Part shown: positions 1 to 12,222 of the stretch, piece by piece
Numbering within the stretch: the stretch's first letter is position 1
Layout: each line of letters starts with the position of its first letter
From: Gigaspora rosea
Taxonomy: Eukaryota; Glomeromycota; Glomeromycetes; Diversisporales; Gigasporaceae
Direction of reading: 5' to 3'
DNA length: 64,000 bases
Assembly (NCBI GenBank): GCA_003550325.1
Contig: QKWP01000660.1
Span: 184,821-248,820, forward strand
Position numbers and translations under genes: made by a program
Notes under the pieces: model-generated
Told to the model about the DNA's origin: nothing
The model's input: only the letters and a program-made list of their open reading frames with translations
Databases searched by the model: none

Positions 1-1690
1 GTTAGTAATATTAAAAGCACAAATATAGACACATGTGCGGACAGACAAAAAATTTCCAACCTCCATTTCTAATAAGATTTACATCATATATATGCAAGTA
101 TATCAAAAAAGTAAAATTTGTCAAGATTTTTACTATTGAAGCACATCAGGAAGGTAATTTTTGTATCACTTTGTATAGAAACTTAGGGTCCGTCGCCACG
201 CTCCGGCCAAAAATGCCAATTTTAAAAAAGTTTATTAAAATACAATTAGAAGACAATAAAAATGTAGCAGTATATATAGAAACTATAGAAGAAGCTATTA
301 TAACTAGAATATTGTAAAAGAAAAACACAAAAATAGATTTAAAAAATTGATTAAAAAAAATAAAGCTTTCTTACTATTTACATAGATGGATCTTTAAACC
401 AAAGTAATGAAGACCTGCACAAAAAAAGTATAGATATAGAATAGATAATTCTTGATGAGAATATGGAGTATAGCCCAAAAGAATTAAAAAGATTTCAGGG
501 TATTATAGAACTTGCCTTCTTTACTAAAGTTGGGCAATAGTTCCCAAAAATTGCAAAATTAAAATATATACAGATAATACAAATGCAATTGGTTTTATTC
601 AAAATGGGCAATTAATATATAGAGAATTAAATTGGCAAAAATCAAGAATAGAAGTATGCTACAATTATCCAAATTGCATTGAATACAAATATTTGTATAA
701 TAATATAAATTGTTTTGTAGTAGTAATATAGAAAATTTAAATAGAAATATGAATAAAAATAAAGGTATAAAATGGAGAGAAGTTTGATTAAGTATTTAGA
801 AAAGGGCACATAGTCATTGCAAGAGTTTGAATAATAGTAAAAAATAGGTTTTAATATAAAGAGCTTAAATAAGCTATTTCTAACTTTAAACATTTTGTAC
901 AAAATAAGACCAGATATTTATAAAAAAAAAAGTAGATGCATTGTATGTTTAAGAGAAGAATAAGACCAGGCTTTATTTAACCAGATGTAAAATCTATAAA
1001 GGCTTATTAAGAAAAATTGGAAATAAAATAGCAGAAGAAATTTTAAAGATGAAAGGGAATAATAAAAAAAAATATACAAATTTTTAATAAAACTAAATAA
1101 TAGAAGAAAGTGATATAATACAAAAGAAAAATAGAATGAACTATATTAGAAGAATTTACAAAGCTCAAGTTAGAAAAAAAAAGATAAAATAAAAGTATAT
1201 TTGAAAGTTTAGAAAAAAGTTCAAAATGTTACTTGAAGGTTTAGATATGAAAATAGAAAAAGAAATGAAAATTGAGCCCAAAGTTAAAAAAAAAGAAAAA
1301 AGAAATTGCAGATACAAATAGCTATAGAAAGAAAAAATAGAGTAAAAAAAAACATAAAGAAAACCTCAACAATAGATACTAGAAAGAGACAGAATAAGGA
1401 ATAAAAGAAATAGTTATAACAGATAGTAAACCAAAATAGTCTAAATTTTTTAGACTAGTTCTACATAAATAAAGGTGATTAGGTAATTCTGATAAGGCTA
1501 GCAATCACCATCCCAAAATGCAAAGAAGAATTCTTTAGCAAGTTAAAGGCCTAAGACAAGAAAAATAATTACTATAGCAAATCATATCTGGGTACTTGAA
1601 AAGCAACTAAAGAGTAAAAGAGAGTAGTAGCATTAGCTTAGATACTTAATAACAATATCTCTTAGTTAATAAAAACAGGATTACTAAAAA
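1..1690 (+). pseudogene. Decayed LINE-type RNase H / zf-RVT relic
   Basis: A-rich stretch with many stops that still reads, in shifting + strand frames, as the 3' part of a non-LTR retrotransposon polyprotein. Around 370-420 it encodes IYIDGSLNQSNEDLH, the first RNase H aspartate strand. Around 562-590 it encodes IYTDNTNAIGF, a second RNase H acidic site. Around 900-990 it encodes RPDIYKKKSRCIVCLREE, the Cys-x2-Cys start of a zf-RVT-like zinc region. The better preserved fragment at 27.5-29.2 kb has the same domain order. The frame is broken repeatedly and no poly(A) tail or target duplication was found. It may continue left of the window. The call rests on motif reading only. Confidence 0.6.
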
Positions 1691-2189
1691 AAACTTAAGT
1701 GTAACACTTTTTATTTATTTATTTTTTTTATGTTAAAGTCTCGCTATGGGTAATAAGTCTTTTTATTCAAAATATGGAATCAAGAGAACCTCTGCAGGTG
1801 TCTGACATTTGTTATATGAATGAAAATACAACTAGCCACATGCACAACTTTTGGTTGTCTAATTTAAATAGTTTGCCCAAAGATCTACACTAGCTGCTAT
1901 ACCTGCAACCCAACTAGAGATTGTCTATTTAAGCCCTCTGGTCCAAGCTTTACTAATTCACTTGTATTACCAGTATTGCACTCCAAAAATTAAAATTTTT
2001 TTTTAAAAGCCCTATTGGTATTTTATTGTTGCCCCTGTGACTTAAAAATTTCTTCTGCCCCTGCTTTAATTGATTGATTGACATCCCGATCAATCATCCT
2101 TGTAACTTTATAGACTGTGTCACATTTACTATTTCTTTTAATTATCTTTTCTTATTTGTATTAATATACATGTATCATATCTTATTTCC
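1691..2189. other. Unassigned AT-rich spacer
   Basis: No open frame or repeat recognised. It flanks the left target duplication of the MITE at 2198. Confidence 0.5.
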
Positions 2190-2197
2190 TTATTTAG

Positions 2198-2475
2198 GGG
2201 ATGTCTAAAGCGAGGGCAACTCTTATTTCTTAATAATTTTCTTGATTAACTTTAGGTTAGGGTCATCTTATATTAGGGTTAGGCTAGGTTTTAGATAGTT
2301 ATATATAAGCAAAATTGCCTTCCTGATATTTTTACTTAACCTACCTGAGATAGGTTTAGACTGCCGTTTTTTGTATTTTTTAGGTTTTTCGTTCTTTGCT
2401 TCGCCAGCAATCATCAAAATTCTGTAATTTGATTGGCTGTGATCACGTGAATTTGCCTCCGCTTTAGATGACCCC
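2198..2475. mobile_element. hAT-type MITE, 278 bp, TSD TTATTTAG
   Basis: Ends are inverted: GGGATGTCTAAAGCG on the left and, read inward from the right, GGGGTCATCTAAAGCG. The 8-bp target duplication TTATTTAG is exact at 2190-2197 and 2476-2483. An 8-bp duplication is the hAT superfamily hallmark. No coding capacity. Confidence 0.82.
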
Positions 2476-2483
2476 TTATTTAG

Positions 2484-3394
2484 CTATTTATACTCACATA
2501 TAGAATTAACACGAGGTCTCACTTTGAATTAAGCATGAAACGAATTGTCTTTTAAATCCACATCATGCCATTCTCTGCGTTACAAATTAAATTCGTTCAA
2601 GTAATGCACGCTTCCTTCAGGACTAATGAACGTGAAACCTTTAAATATTATCGTCCTGCCTTCCCGTTATATACCCTGTGTACGAGAAACTATAGGTAGA
2701 AGAATGTTACTCGAGTTCATTGATGATTGAAATTGAAGCATTCAATTATTATAGCCCCGCTCTTGGCGTTCCAAGAACTGAACAATTGGTGCAAAGTCTA
2801 TTATTGTAAAACATGGCAGAGATTATAAGTGATTGTGTGAATAGGATGAATGGAAGGAAGATATCCCAACAATTGATTAGTTTAAATTATTTATGTTTAA
2901 CGATTATGTATATAAAGTGTGTTATTTCGCTTTAATAACATTTCTTCAGACTTCAATCTGCCCTTTTATTGAATAATAAACCTTGACCCTATATGAGTTA
3001 GTAGGCATTTCAAAGCCGAAGGCAACTTATATAATTATCTTTTTATCGAATTCTCAACACTGCTTGTTAGCATTACGCTGCTGTATTGTTATTCATTTAT
3101 TTATTGTTTGATTATTTTATACTGCTGCTAATATATATAAATTGATAATACGTTTAAGACTATTAATAGAATTATTTGACTGCTGTGTTGTTTGATTGAT
3201 TCTGCTGATTAATGATTGATATCGTTAGATAACCTCTTGTTATAATTATACACCAAATCATCCTATTTTAACTTCTTATACTCGATTCAATTCCTTTTAT
3301 GCCAAAGTATCTTAACTCCTTCGTAATTCTCTCTTTGGATTTCTCTATTATTAACTCATAAATATCGTTTACTATTCTAATAGCTCTACCAGTG
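2484..3394. other. Unassigned spacer, possible old LTR-type sequence
   Basis: No open frame of note. Composition is more balanced than the neighbours (for example 2520-2720 and 2960-3070), which suggests decayed retroelement sequence, but no LTR pair, primer-binding site or polypurine tract could be identified. Confidence 0.3.
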
Positions 3395-4100
3395 GGTCTG
3401 ATATCTCCTAACCGGATAGTAACACTAGTACAGTTTTTGTTATATTAGTCAGTCAAGGCCAGTTCCATATGCTAACTATATCCCCTTAGAACTAGTTTAT
3501 CCTTACAGAAACTTGGTAAAGCAGTCCCTGTCCCATGCAGATATTACCTACACTTTAGTAATTTACACATTTACTGAGACCAACACTTGCAGTTAGGGAA
3601 TACTCTGCAACCACTTCCGTTATCTACTTCTGCCCTTGCAAGGTTCACTCCAACTCTGGTACCCACCATTACTTTCCTACCAGTTCTTCCCTAATACCTT
3701 CCAAACTTCCAATTCAGTTAGCTCAGAAGAGTTGATTTACCTGGTATTAGGTGTCTTATAGTTTTTCTTTTCCTGGTACCTACTTCTAAAGCATAGGTCC
3801 TTTTCCTCTAATGCGACTCTAGTGGCCAGATTGGTAGACCCTATCCTCTAAAATTCTTGTTATTCAGTTCTCTGGCTCCGATTTCTGATATTCCGGTTTT
3901 GGTAGCATTATTAAAGATCTTTGCTACCTCTTTACTCAGGACTTGCCAAACAGGTTTTTGTTTCTCTAGTTCCTTGGATTTGTCTGTATAATAGTACACA
4001 ACTATGCCTAAAAGCTCCTATTCAAGATAGTGTACCAAGGCTAAAGATAATATACCCAACTAATCGATAAGAAGCAGTTACCGAAACACAGGTCTATTTT
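3395..4100 (-). pseudogene. Higher-GC relic with short minus-strand coding stretch
   Basis: This block is clearly richer in G+C than its surroundings. About 50 codons on the minus strand near 3850-4025 read without a stop (TDKSKELEKQKPVWQVLS and onward to KTGISEIGARELNNK). The rest is interrupted. It lies directly downstream, on the minus strand, of a tRNA-like segment, so a retroelement or SINE-associated body is possible. The protein family was not recognised. Confidence 0.3.
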
Positions 4101-4104
4101 TCAA

Positions 4105-4190
4105 AGCGTCGCTAGTGGAATTTGAACCTTAGACCTGCCACCTGGGAGTGACAACTTACCAACTTCCCTAAGTTGCCAACCCTTGTATCA
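4105..4190 (-). repeat. tRNA-like segment with Pol III A and B boxes
   Basis: On the minus strand an A-box-like TTAGGGAAGTTGGTAAG is followed about 30 bases later by a B-box-like GGTTCAAATTCC. The T loop has one extra base and the acceptor ends do not pair, so this is not a functional tRNA. A tRNA-derived SINE head or tRNA pseudogene fits better. Confidence 0.5.
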
Positions 4191-4861
4191 CCTTTTATTC
4201 ATAACAACTTTATTATAAATAGATAAAGAAATTTGTCTACAGTTGAAACTGATTCTTTAAACCACTTTGCTAGTAATAAAGACCTTTCTACTTTTTTAAC
4301 AATTAACTTGTAACTTATCCCAAATTCATTATTATTACTATTCATAATTTCATTTTTACTATTTTTACTAGTAACTTTTGATTTGAATAGAGAGTATAAT
4401 ATATATTTTTTTTTAAAAAAAATAAATACTGTATAAATATAAATAAATATATAATACCAAACCAAATTGCATTAGTATTAATTATAGCCTTACTACTAAT
4501 GTTCATTGGTATTAATGAAGTATTAATGATATCATTTTCATATAGTTGTAGCATCTGCAACCACATTTGTTAATACCTTTTCAACATTTAATTTGAGCAC
4601 TATAACATTGACTACATATAGAAAACTTGAAAGATTTTCTCAAATTGATTTAATAATTATGTTCTATAATCTTTTTATAAATTATTCAAATTTTGATACT
4701 AGCCAAGCAGGATCATAAGTTTGTGGATATGTTTGTTTAACTTGGCTGGTCCTGCTTTTTTTATTTGCACCAATTTTTTACAAGTGCAGGAATACTATAT
4801 ATTCCCAAAAATAAGCTACCTTTTTTGGGCAAAAAATTACATGAAAAATGTAGGGATAGCT
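4191..4861. other. AT-rich spacer
   Basis: Only overlapping low-complexity frames. A short imperfect inverted repeat (AGCCAAGCAGGATC near 4702 and CTTGGCTGGTCCTGCT near 4741) is the only structure seen. The last 8 bases, GGATAGCT, are the left target duplication of the next element. Confidence 0.5.
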
Positions 4862-5390
4862 AGGACCCCGAACAATACATATAGAGGTTACATTGGCTTT
4901 ATTATAAACTTTTTAAAATTTTTATCCACTTTTTATTAGAGCTAATTAACCAAATTTTACATATAAGCTTTAATATTTAATAAAATTTAACCAATTATCA
5001 AATATAACAATACTTTTTTTAAAAATTTTTCTCAAAAAAAAAATTTTTTTCAAAAAAAATTTTTAAAAAAAATTTTTTTCAAACAAAAATTTTTTCCAAA
5101 AAAAAATTTTTCTCAAAAAAAAATTTTTTTCAAAAAAATTTTTACTAAAAAAAATTTTTTTTCAAAAAAGATTTTTTAAAAAAGTTTTTTCTTTATCCAA
5201 ATTTTAAATATAGCCTATTTAAAACTTATTGATTTTATCCACTTTTAATAATATAACATCAAAAGCTTTTATCCACTTTTAAATGTAACCTTTTGACCAA
5301 TATCCACTTTTCAAATATAACATTTTTGTAAAAAAGTAACCTTTTTAGCCAAAATTTCAATGTAACCTCATATATATTGTTCGGGGTCCT
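4862..5390. mobile_element. hAT-type MITE (AGGACCCCG family), TSD GGATAGCT
   Basis: Terminal inverted repeats begin AGGACCCCGAACAATA at both ends and continue into ATATAGAGGTTACATT (left) and ATATGAGGTTACATT (right, read inward). The 8-bp duplication GGATAGCT is exact at 4854-4861 and 5391-5398. The interior is mostly tandem A-run/T-run blocks (5020-5200) and holds no gene. Four related elements lie elsewhere in the window. Confidence 0.88.
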
Positions 5391-5824
5391 GGATAGCTTA
5401 TTTTCAAATTGTTGAATTTTTTGAAAAATTGAAAAATGTACTAATAAAAAGTTGTCCAAATGATACCAAATTTTTACTTTAAGTGTATTTCGATGTTCTG
5501 AACAAGTTTACTTAATGGCATTTTTGAGATTTACTTAGTAAAATTTATACTTTTATATGTAGCAACTGTTAATTGATTTTTTGAGATTTTTGAAAAAAAT
5601 CAGGGGGTATTATTTTCAGAGTACTTATTTTCAGGAATCTACAAAAATTTACAGAAATTACGAACAAAGAAATAAAATTTTGTTATTTACAATTTTTGTT
5701 GTTTATATTTAATTTTAGATTTAAGATTTTCAGATTTCCGGATTTCCAGTGATATGTTATGTATGAAATATAATGATCACAGTAAATTGAAAAGAGTGAT
5801 AAAGTTTAAAAAAAATTTTGTTGC

Positions 5825-6430
5825 AGCTTCATTTTTACGGATGCATATAATTTGAATGAAGATTACTCGGTGCTTACCTAACCAAATTCGATCAAAATTC
5901 TTTTATTATGATTTAATGTTCTCACAGAATTAAAATACAACAACTTTAATCGAATTTGGTTATATAAGTTCCTAGTAATCTTTGTTCAAGATTAAGACAT
6001 CTATAAAAAAAAGCTGCAACCAAATTTTTTTCTTAATTGATATTTGTCAACATTTACTTCATACTAATTATACAAACGCGTTGAATTATAATAAAAAAAA
6101 TTTTATTGAATTTGAATAAATGGTTGTTGAAACGATGATTGCTAAACAGCCATCCATCTAAATTCAATGAAATTTTTTGTTTATTCTGTTACTACAAGAT
6201 TGTAAACTAAAATAAAAACTTTAAGATTTATATTGAGAATATTAAAAAATTTGAACGAGGCTTTTTTTTTACGAATACCAAACATTAAACAAGATTATCA
6301 GCACTTACCTATTGTTTTTAATTCTATAATCTCATAGAATTAATATAAAAAATTTAATCGAATTTGGTTAGGTAATTGCTGAATAATCTTCATTCAAAGT
6401 TTAGGTATCCGTAAAAAAAAGCTGCGGTAA
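5825..6430. repeat. Two tandem imperfect fold-back repeats
   Basis: 5828-6012 is an imperfect inverted repeat: GCAGCTT..TTTACGGAT..GAAGATTACT..ACCAAATTCGATC pairs with AATCGAATTTGG..AGTAATCTT..AAAAAAGCTGC. 6240-6430 is a diverged second copy with the same arm sequences. Short segments of the form TTCATTGAATTTAGATGGATGG (broken) also recur near 6120-6180 and 6540. No coding capacity. Confidence 0.5.
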
Positions 6431-7061
6431 TTTTTTTTTAAACTTTTAATCGATATTTCTCAACATTCAACTATTCATACTCAATAAATTTTTTTAATTT
6501 AATTTTACAAACTTACAGAATCAAAATAAAAAAAATTCATTGAATTTAGATGGATGGTTGTTGAGCCATCGCTTAAAGTTTCAAAAAGAAAAAAGTCTGC
6601 CTAATTTTAGTTTTTTTTTCGAAAATACTTCGGATTTTTCAAATTCTAGTAAAGGTTTCTCAATAACTATTGAACCAAATTCAAAGAATTTTTTTATTTT
6701 ATTTCTACAAATATATAGAAGCAAATAAAAAAATTTTTATTGAAGTTGATCAAATAATTACAGAGAAATCTTTGCTAGAAGTTTAAAAAAAAATTAAAAT
6801 TTTAATAAAGATCAATTTAGTTGATTCCGATTGGACTCCGGAATCAGATCTACAGTGATCTGCAGTTCGGAATTCTTGGCATAGATGGTACCTCTCTATT
6901 ATGCATGCATAAACACATTCCAAACCATCTATTTGTTATTGTTTGCTTGTTGTACGTAATATAAAAATGCGTTCCACTGGAATTATAATTATTTACACAC
7001 AGTAGGCTTTCTACACTCCGGATAATAATTCTAAATTTTTTAGAACATTGATGTTATAAGA
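6431..7061. promoter_or_regulatory. Upstream region of the vWA/alpha-kinase gene
   Basis: No gene. After about 6800 the sequence becomes less AT-biased and probably holds the promoter and 5' leader. It includes a short inverted repeat GATTCCG..CGGAATC near 6831. No TATA element was assigned. A short upstream ATG at 7050 is followed at once by TTA TAA, so it does not compete with the start at 7062. Confidence 0.35.
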
Positions 7062-10000
7062 ATGAATCAAAAAATAGGAGACAATTATAACGCAAATAAC
7101 ACTCACATTTGTACCATTTGCAATTCTGAAAGTGCTCCAGAATTGCATATATGTAATAAGAAACTCTTAGAAGATCGTCTTAGGCGTTACGAAGATGAAG
7201 CAGGCCAAATTAATAGTACATCAACATTAAAAGACAGAGTTTCATATTTACGGAAAAACAGAGAAAATGATGTATCAAAGGCAATTATTAATATTGAAGA
7301 TTCAATGAACGTTGATCTTTGTTTCGTTCTGGACTGTACAGGCTCTATGTCTCCTTATATCGAAGCAGCAAAAGAGCATATATTAAAAGTGGCTAATTAT
7401 GTAAACAACAATAATTCGAATATAGAATTCTGGGTTGGTTTCTGTGGCTATCGTGATCATGATAATGATAGTGATCGCTTACAAATTTTTAATTTTACTA
7501 ACTCTTTCGAGAAATTTAAAGCGCATATTACCAATAAAGTAACAGCTATATCTAACGATGATGGAGCAGAAGATGTTTTAGGTGGCCTTAATGCTGCGAT
7601 AAATGAGATGACATGGAGCAATGCCACTCGTGTTCTTATTCATATCGGCGATGCGCCACCACATGGTCGCCGTTTTCATACCGAATATAATGACAATTAT
7701 CCAGACGGTGACCCGAATGGTTTAACTGCAGAAAGTGTGCTAAATAATATGCAATTAAAAAACATTTTATACTATTTTGGAAAAATTAATGCTTATACTG
7801 ATGTTATGCTTAATGTATTTCGTGAAATAATTGGAAAATTTCCAGTATTTGATCTTATGACTACGGGTGATAATCCTGAGGTTTTAGTCAATAAATTTTT
7901 CAAAGTTACTTCTTCAGTCATCTTTTCTTCTATTACACTAACCACAACTTTAAGAAATTCGAAAAGCATATATTCTTTGCAACGAAAAAAACTTCAAATC
8001 AATCCACACGAACCAGATTGGACTACTCATCCAGAGAAAACAGGAAAACTTTTAAGTTGTAACCCACCTAAAACTCTGACTGAAATTAAAAATGAATATT
8101 ATTTTATTAATTCAAACCTTATTGAACAAGACATATCTTTCAAACTTGCACCGCAGCCATTCTCCATTGGTGCTGAACGATATGCTTATTTTGCATTTGA
8201 TACAAGTCTTGAACGAGACAATAAATTAGTGGTAAAAAGGTATCACGATATTAAAATAGGTGCAATAGAACGATATTTAGAATCAGTGGAAATTTCTAAT
8301 ATTGCTTATTTTTTTTCAACAAAATTCAATATAGCCGCAAAACGGGTTGGTGTTAATAAAAAAGTCATATTTATTGATGTAAAAGTTTTATACGATAAGA
8401 CAGATAATACTTATTACTCTGTAGAAAAATATATCAATAATGTAGAATTTAAAAAATTTAACATAAATAGTGGTCTAATTACAGAATTTCATTCCATTCT
8501 TGAGGCATTTGCTCATTTTACGTATCAATACACCGAAGGATATTTGGTAGTTTATGATTTACAAGGTTTCGAACTCGATAACAAGTTTTTATTAACAGAT
8601 CCAGCTATACATTGTGTTGATTTATTAAGATTTGGGACAACAAACTTAGGAAAGAGTGGAATTCAAAAATGTTTTTTGGCAAAACATAAATGCAATGACA
8701 TTTGTAAGAAACTAAAATTAAGCAATGATATTTGGGAAGGATATTGTTATGAAAATGGAATAGGAGTTGAAAAAGATATAAGGAAGGCATTCGAATATTA
8801 TCAAAAATCTGCAGATATCGGACACATAGATGGAATATATAATATTGGACGTTGTTATCAGAACGGAATTGGAATTGAAAAGAACGCACGTGAGGCATTC
8901 AAATATTATCAAAAATCTGCAGATATGGGACATGCTGATGGAATAAATCAAGTAGGATATTGTTATATAAAGGGAATTGGAGTTAAAAAGGACGAACACA
9001 AGGCATTGATTTATTATCAAACACATGACGATAATGGAAATGCAATTGGAACATATAATCTTGGACGTTGCTATGAAAATGGAATAAGTGTTGAAAAAGA
9101 TGTAAAGAAGGCATTCGAATATTATCAAAAATCTGCAAACATGCAACAAGCTGATGGAACATATAACCTTGGACGTTGTTATGAAAATGGAATAGGAGTA
9201 GAAAAGGATATTAAGAAGGCATTCAAATATTACCAAAAATCTGCAGATATGGAGCACACAGATGGAATATATAATGTTGGACATTGTTATCAATACGGAA
9301 TAGGAGTTGAAAAAGATATAAATGAGGCATTCAAATATTATCAAAGATCTGCGTATATGGGACATGTAGATGGAACATATAATGTTGGACATTGCTATCA
9401 ATACGGGATAGGTGTTGATAAAGATATAAGGAAGGCATTCAAATTTTACCATAAATCTACAGTTATGGAGCATACAGATGGAACTTATAATCTTGGACGT
9501 TGCTATGAAAATGGAATAGGTGTTGAAAAAGATATAAAAAAGGCATTCGGATATTATCAAAAATCTGCAAACATGGAACAGGCTGATGGAGCATATAATC
9601 TTGGACGTTGTTATGAAAATGGAGTAGGAGCAGAAAAAGATATAAAGAAGGCATTCAAATATTATCAAAAATCTACCGATATGGGACATGTTGATGGAAC
9701 ATATAATCTTGGACGTTATTATGAAAATGGAATTGGTGTTGAAAAAGATATAAAGAAGGCATTTGAATATTATCAAAAATCTGCAGATATGGGACATATA
9801 GATGGAATATATAGTGTTGGATGTTGTTATGAAAGTGGAATTGGAGTTGAAAAAGATATAAAGAAGGCTTTCGAATATTATCACAAATCTGCGGGTATGG
9901 AACAATTCAGTGGAACATATAATCTTGGACGTTGTTATGAAAATGGAATTGGAGTTGAAAAAGATATAAAGAAGGCATTCAAATATTATCAAAAATCTGC

Positions 10001-12222
10001 AGATATGAGACATGCCGATGGAATATTTAATGTTGGACGTTATTATGAGAATGGAATTGGAGTTGAAAAAGATATAAAGAAGGCATTTGAATATTATCAA
10101 AAATCTGCAGCCATGAAACAAGCTTATGGAATATATAAACTTGGACGCTGTTATGAAAATGGAATAGGAGTTGAAAAAGATATAAAGAAGGCTTTCGAAT
10201 ATTATCGAAAATCTGCAAACATGGAACAAGCTGATGGAACATATAATCTTGGACGTTGTTATGAACATGGAATAGGAGCAGGAAAGGATATTAAAAAGGC
10301 ATTCAAATATTACCAAAAATCTGCAGCCATGAAACAAGCTTATGGGATATATAAACTTGGACGCTGTTATGAAAATGGAATAGGAGTTGAAAAAGATATA
10401 AAGAAAGCATTCAAATATTATCAAAAATCTGTTGAAATGGGTAATGCTAATGGAATGTTTGAGCTTGGTAAATGTTATAAAAATGGTATTGGAGTTAAAA
10501 AGAATGAACATCAAGCATTCATTTATTATCAAAAATCTGCTGACAAAGGGTACGCTAATGGAATAATTGAACTTGGTAATTGTTATCAAAATGGAATTGG
10601 AGTTGAAAGGGACGAATTTAAAGCATCTACTTGTTTTTTAACATCTGGAAACTATTATAAAGACGGAATTGGTGTTGAAAAGGATGAACATAAAGCATTC
10701 ATTTATTATCAAAAATCTGCAGATATGGGTAATACTGAAGGAATGAATAGTACCGGACGGTGTTATGAAAATGGGATAGGAGTCACAAAAGATGAAAAAA
10801 GGGCATTTGAATGGTATCAAAAATCTGCTAAAAAAGGAAATACTGCTGGAATAGATCTTGTTGAATATTGTTATCGAAACGGAATTGGAATAACTAAAGA
10901 TAAACACGATGAATTATATGAAAAATCTGAGGAGAACTTCGATTGGAATCTTTTTTCATGGTATCCATATGAAGAATTCAAAAATATTAAAAAAATAGGA
11001 GAAGGTGGATTTTCGACTGTGTATTATGCCGAACGTACGAAACGAAAACTAAAACGAAACAAATTTAAAATATTTTATAATGAAGAGAAAGAAACTTATG
11101 CACTAAAATTTATTCATAATTTAAATAAACAGGAATTTATTAATGAGGTGAGTTGTCTTAAATAAATTGTTTAATTTTCTTTAAATTTACCTTTTTTAAC
11201 ACACATATATATATAGTTAAAAGCCTATAGTAAAATTGAATATTCATTTTTGAAGGTAATTACTCAATGATTTTTTATGTTACAATATTATTTAATGTTT
11301 TTATTATTTTAACCTTAAATTATTTTTAGTCAAAAGCTTATTCCGATGAATATCATTCGTTTTTAAATGTTATGGTTTATCAAGGGATGAGACCTCAAAT
11401 GATTTTATTCTTGTTTTAAAATATGCAAAAAAAGGTTCTTTACGTGGCAATCTTTATGAAATATCACAAATGAAATGGGAAAAAAAGTTAAATTTGGTAC
11501 ATTGCATTGCTTCGGATCTTAAAATAATTCATCATGAAAAATACGTTCATCGGGATATACATAGCGGTAATATTTTACAAGATGATTTAAATCATGCAAA
11601 TATCTCTGATTTAGGATTTTCGATATCACATTACAAGAAACAAGAGCATGAAATTCGAGGTGTTATACCCTATGTTGCTCCAGAAGTTTTATTAAATCAA
11701 CGGTTCACCCAAGCAGCCGATATTTACAGCTTTGGAATTATCATGTGGGAAATATCAGCCGGACAACGAGTTTTTGATGGAGAACAATTCGATACTAATC
11801 TAGCAATCAAAATTTGTAATGGATTAAGACCAGCATTTGCTCCTGGTGCACCTAATTGTTATGTTAACTTGGCCAAACAATGCATGGATTCAGATCCAAA
11901 AAGACGACCTACTGCTGAAGAAATTCACAACAAAACTACTCATTGGCTTAATAGATTCATACAACCAGAGCTTTATGAAATTGATGATGATGAAATCGTA
12001 AAACAAATTTTAGAATCTGATGAAATAGCTGATAAAATAATTAAACCAAAAATTGACCCGAAACATCCAGATAATATGTACACAAGCAAAATTATCAACA
12101 CTCTGCAGATATCAAACGCAATTAAATCAGAAAGTAAATCTATTAATTCAATTGAAACGTTTAAGAATTATGTAAATAGCGGATTGATTAACTTAAATAT
12201 CAAAGATAACGATAAATCTTAA
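7062..12222 (+). CDS. vWA - alpha-kinase - Sel1x21 - TKL protein kinase fusion (one frameshift)
   Basis: Predicted giant signalling protein of about 1,659 residues if the frame is intact. Residues 17-31 have a C-x2-C..H-x-C zinc-like motif. Residues 85-290 form a vWA domain with MIDAS-like DCTGS at 91-95. Residues 360-563 match alpha-kinases of the Dictyostelium VwkA and eEF2K type: LVVKRY (Lys392), AFAHFTY, DLQG (499), TDPAIH, FGTTNLGKSGI and the zinc signature HKCNDIC (542-548). Then come 21 Sel1 repeats and a TKL-like kinase: glycine loop IGEGGFSTVYYAE, ALKF lysine, HRDIHSGN, DLGF in place of DFG, and APE. Exon 1 ends at 11147, the intron is 11148-11329 and exon 2 starts at 11330. Near 11365 one base appears missing: the reading changes from SKAYSDEYHSF to CYGLSRDE. 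Either a homopolymer error or a recent pseudogene. Confidence 0.85.
8725..10950 (+). repeat. 108-bp coding tandem array (21 Sel1 units)
   Basis: Units of 36 codons follow the pattern TYNLGRCYENGIGVEKDIKKAF then YYQKSA (given here in two parts). Eighteen are full length; unit 18 is shortened and units 1, 19 and 21 are atypical. Several units are almost identical at DNA level, and the two-unit block around 10110-10190 recurs at 10325-10410, indicating recent duplication by unequal exchange. Confidence 0.9.
11148..11329 (+). other. Intron splitting the C-terminal kinase domain
   Basis: Starts GTGAGT after codon GAG (phase 0) and ends TTATTTTTAG. It separates the kinase N-lobe (glycine loop and lysine) from the rest of the domain. 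An in-frame stop follows the donor at 11163. Confidence 0.8.
11362..11368 (+). other. Putative 1-base frameshift in a T/A run
   Basis: The run TTTTTAAATG would need one more A to join the upstream frame (..EYHSFL) to the downstream kinase frame (..KCYGLSRDETSNDF). Both frames match TKL kinases on either side, so a real intron is unlikely here. Confidence 0.65.

Noticed and set aside
4105..4190. Functional tRNA gene
   Set aside because: The T loop has an extra base and the acceptor stem does not pair.
8718..10589. 623-codon minus-strand open frame
   Set aside because: It is the antisense shadow of the Sel1 array; its repeats mirror the 108-bp coding units and the + strand carries the recognisable domains.
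8725..10950. CRISPR-like regular repeats
   Set aside because: The period is 108 bp, the units are coding in one frame and there are no unique spacers between identical repeats.
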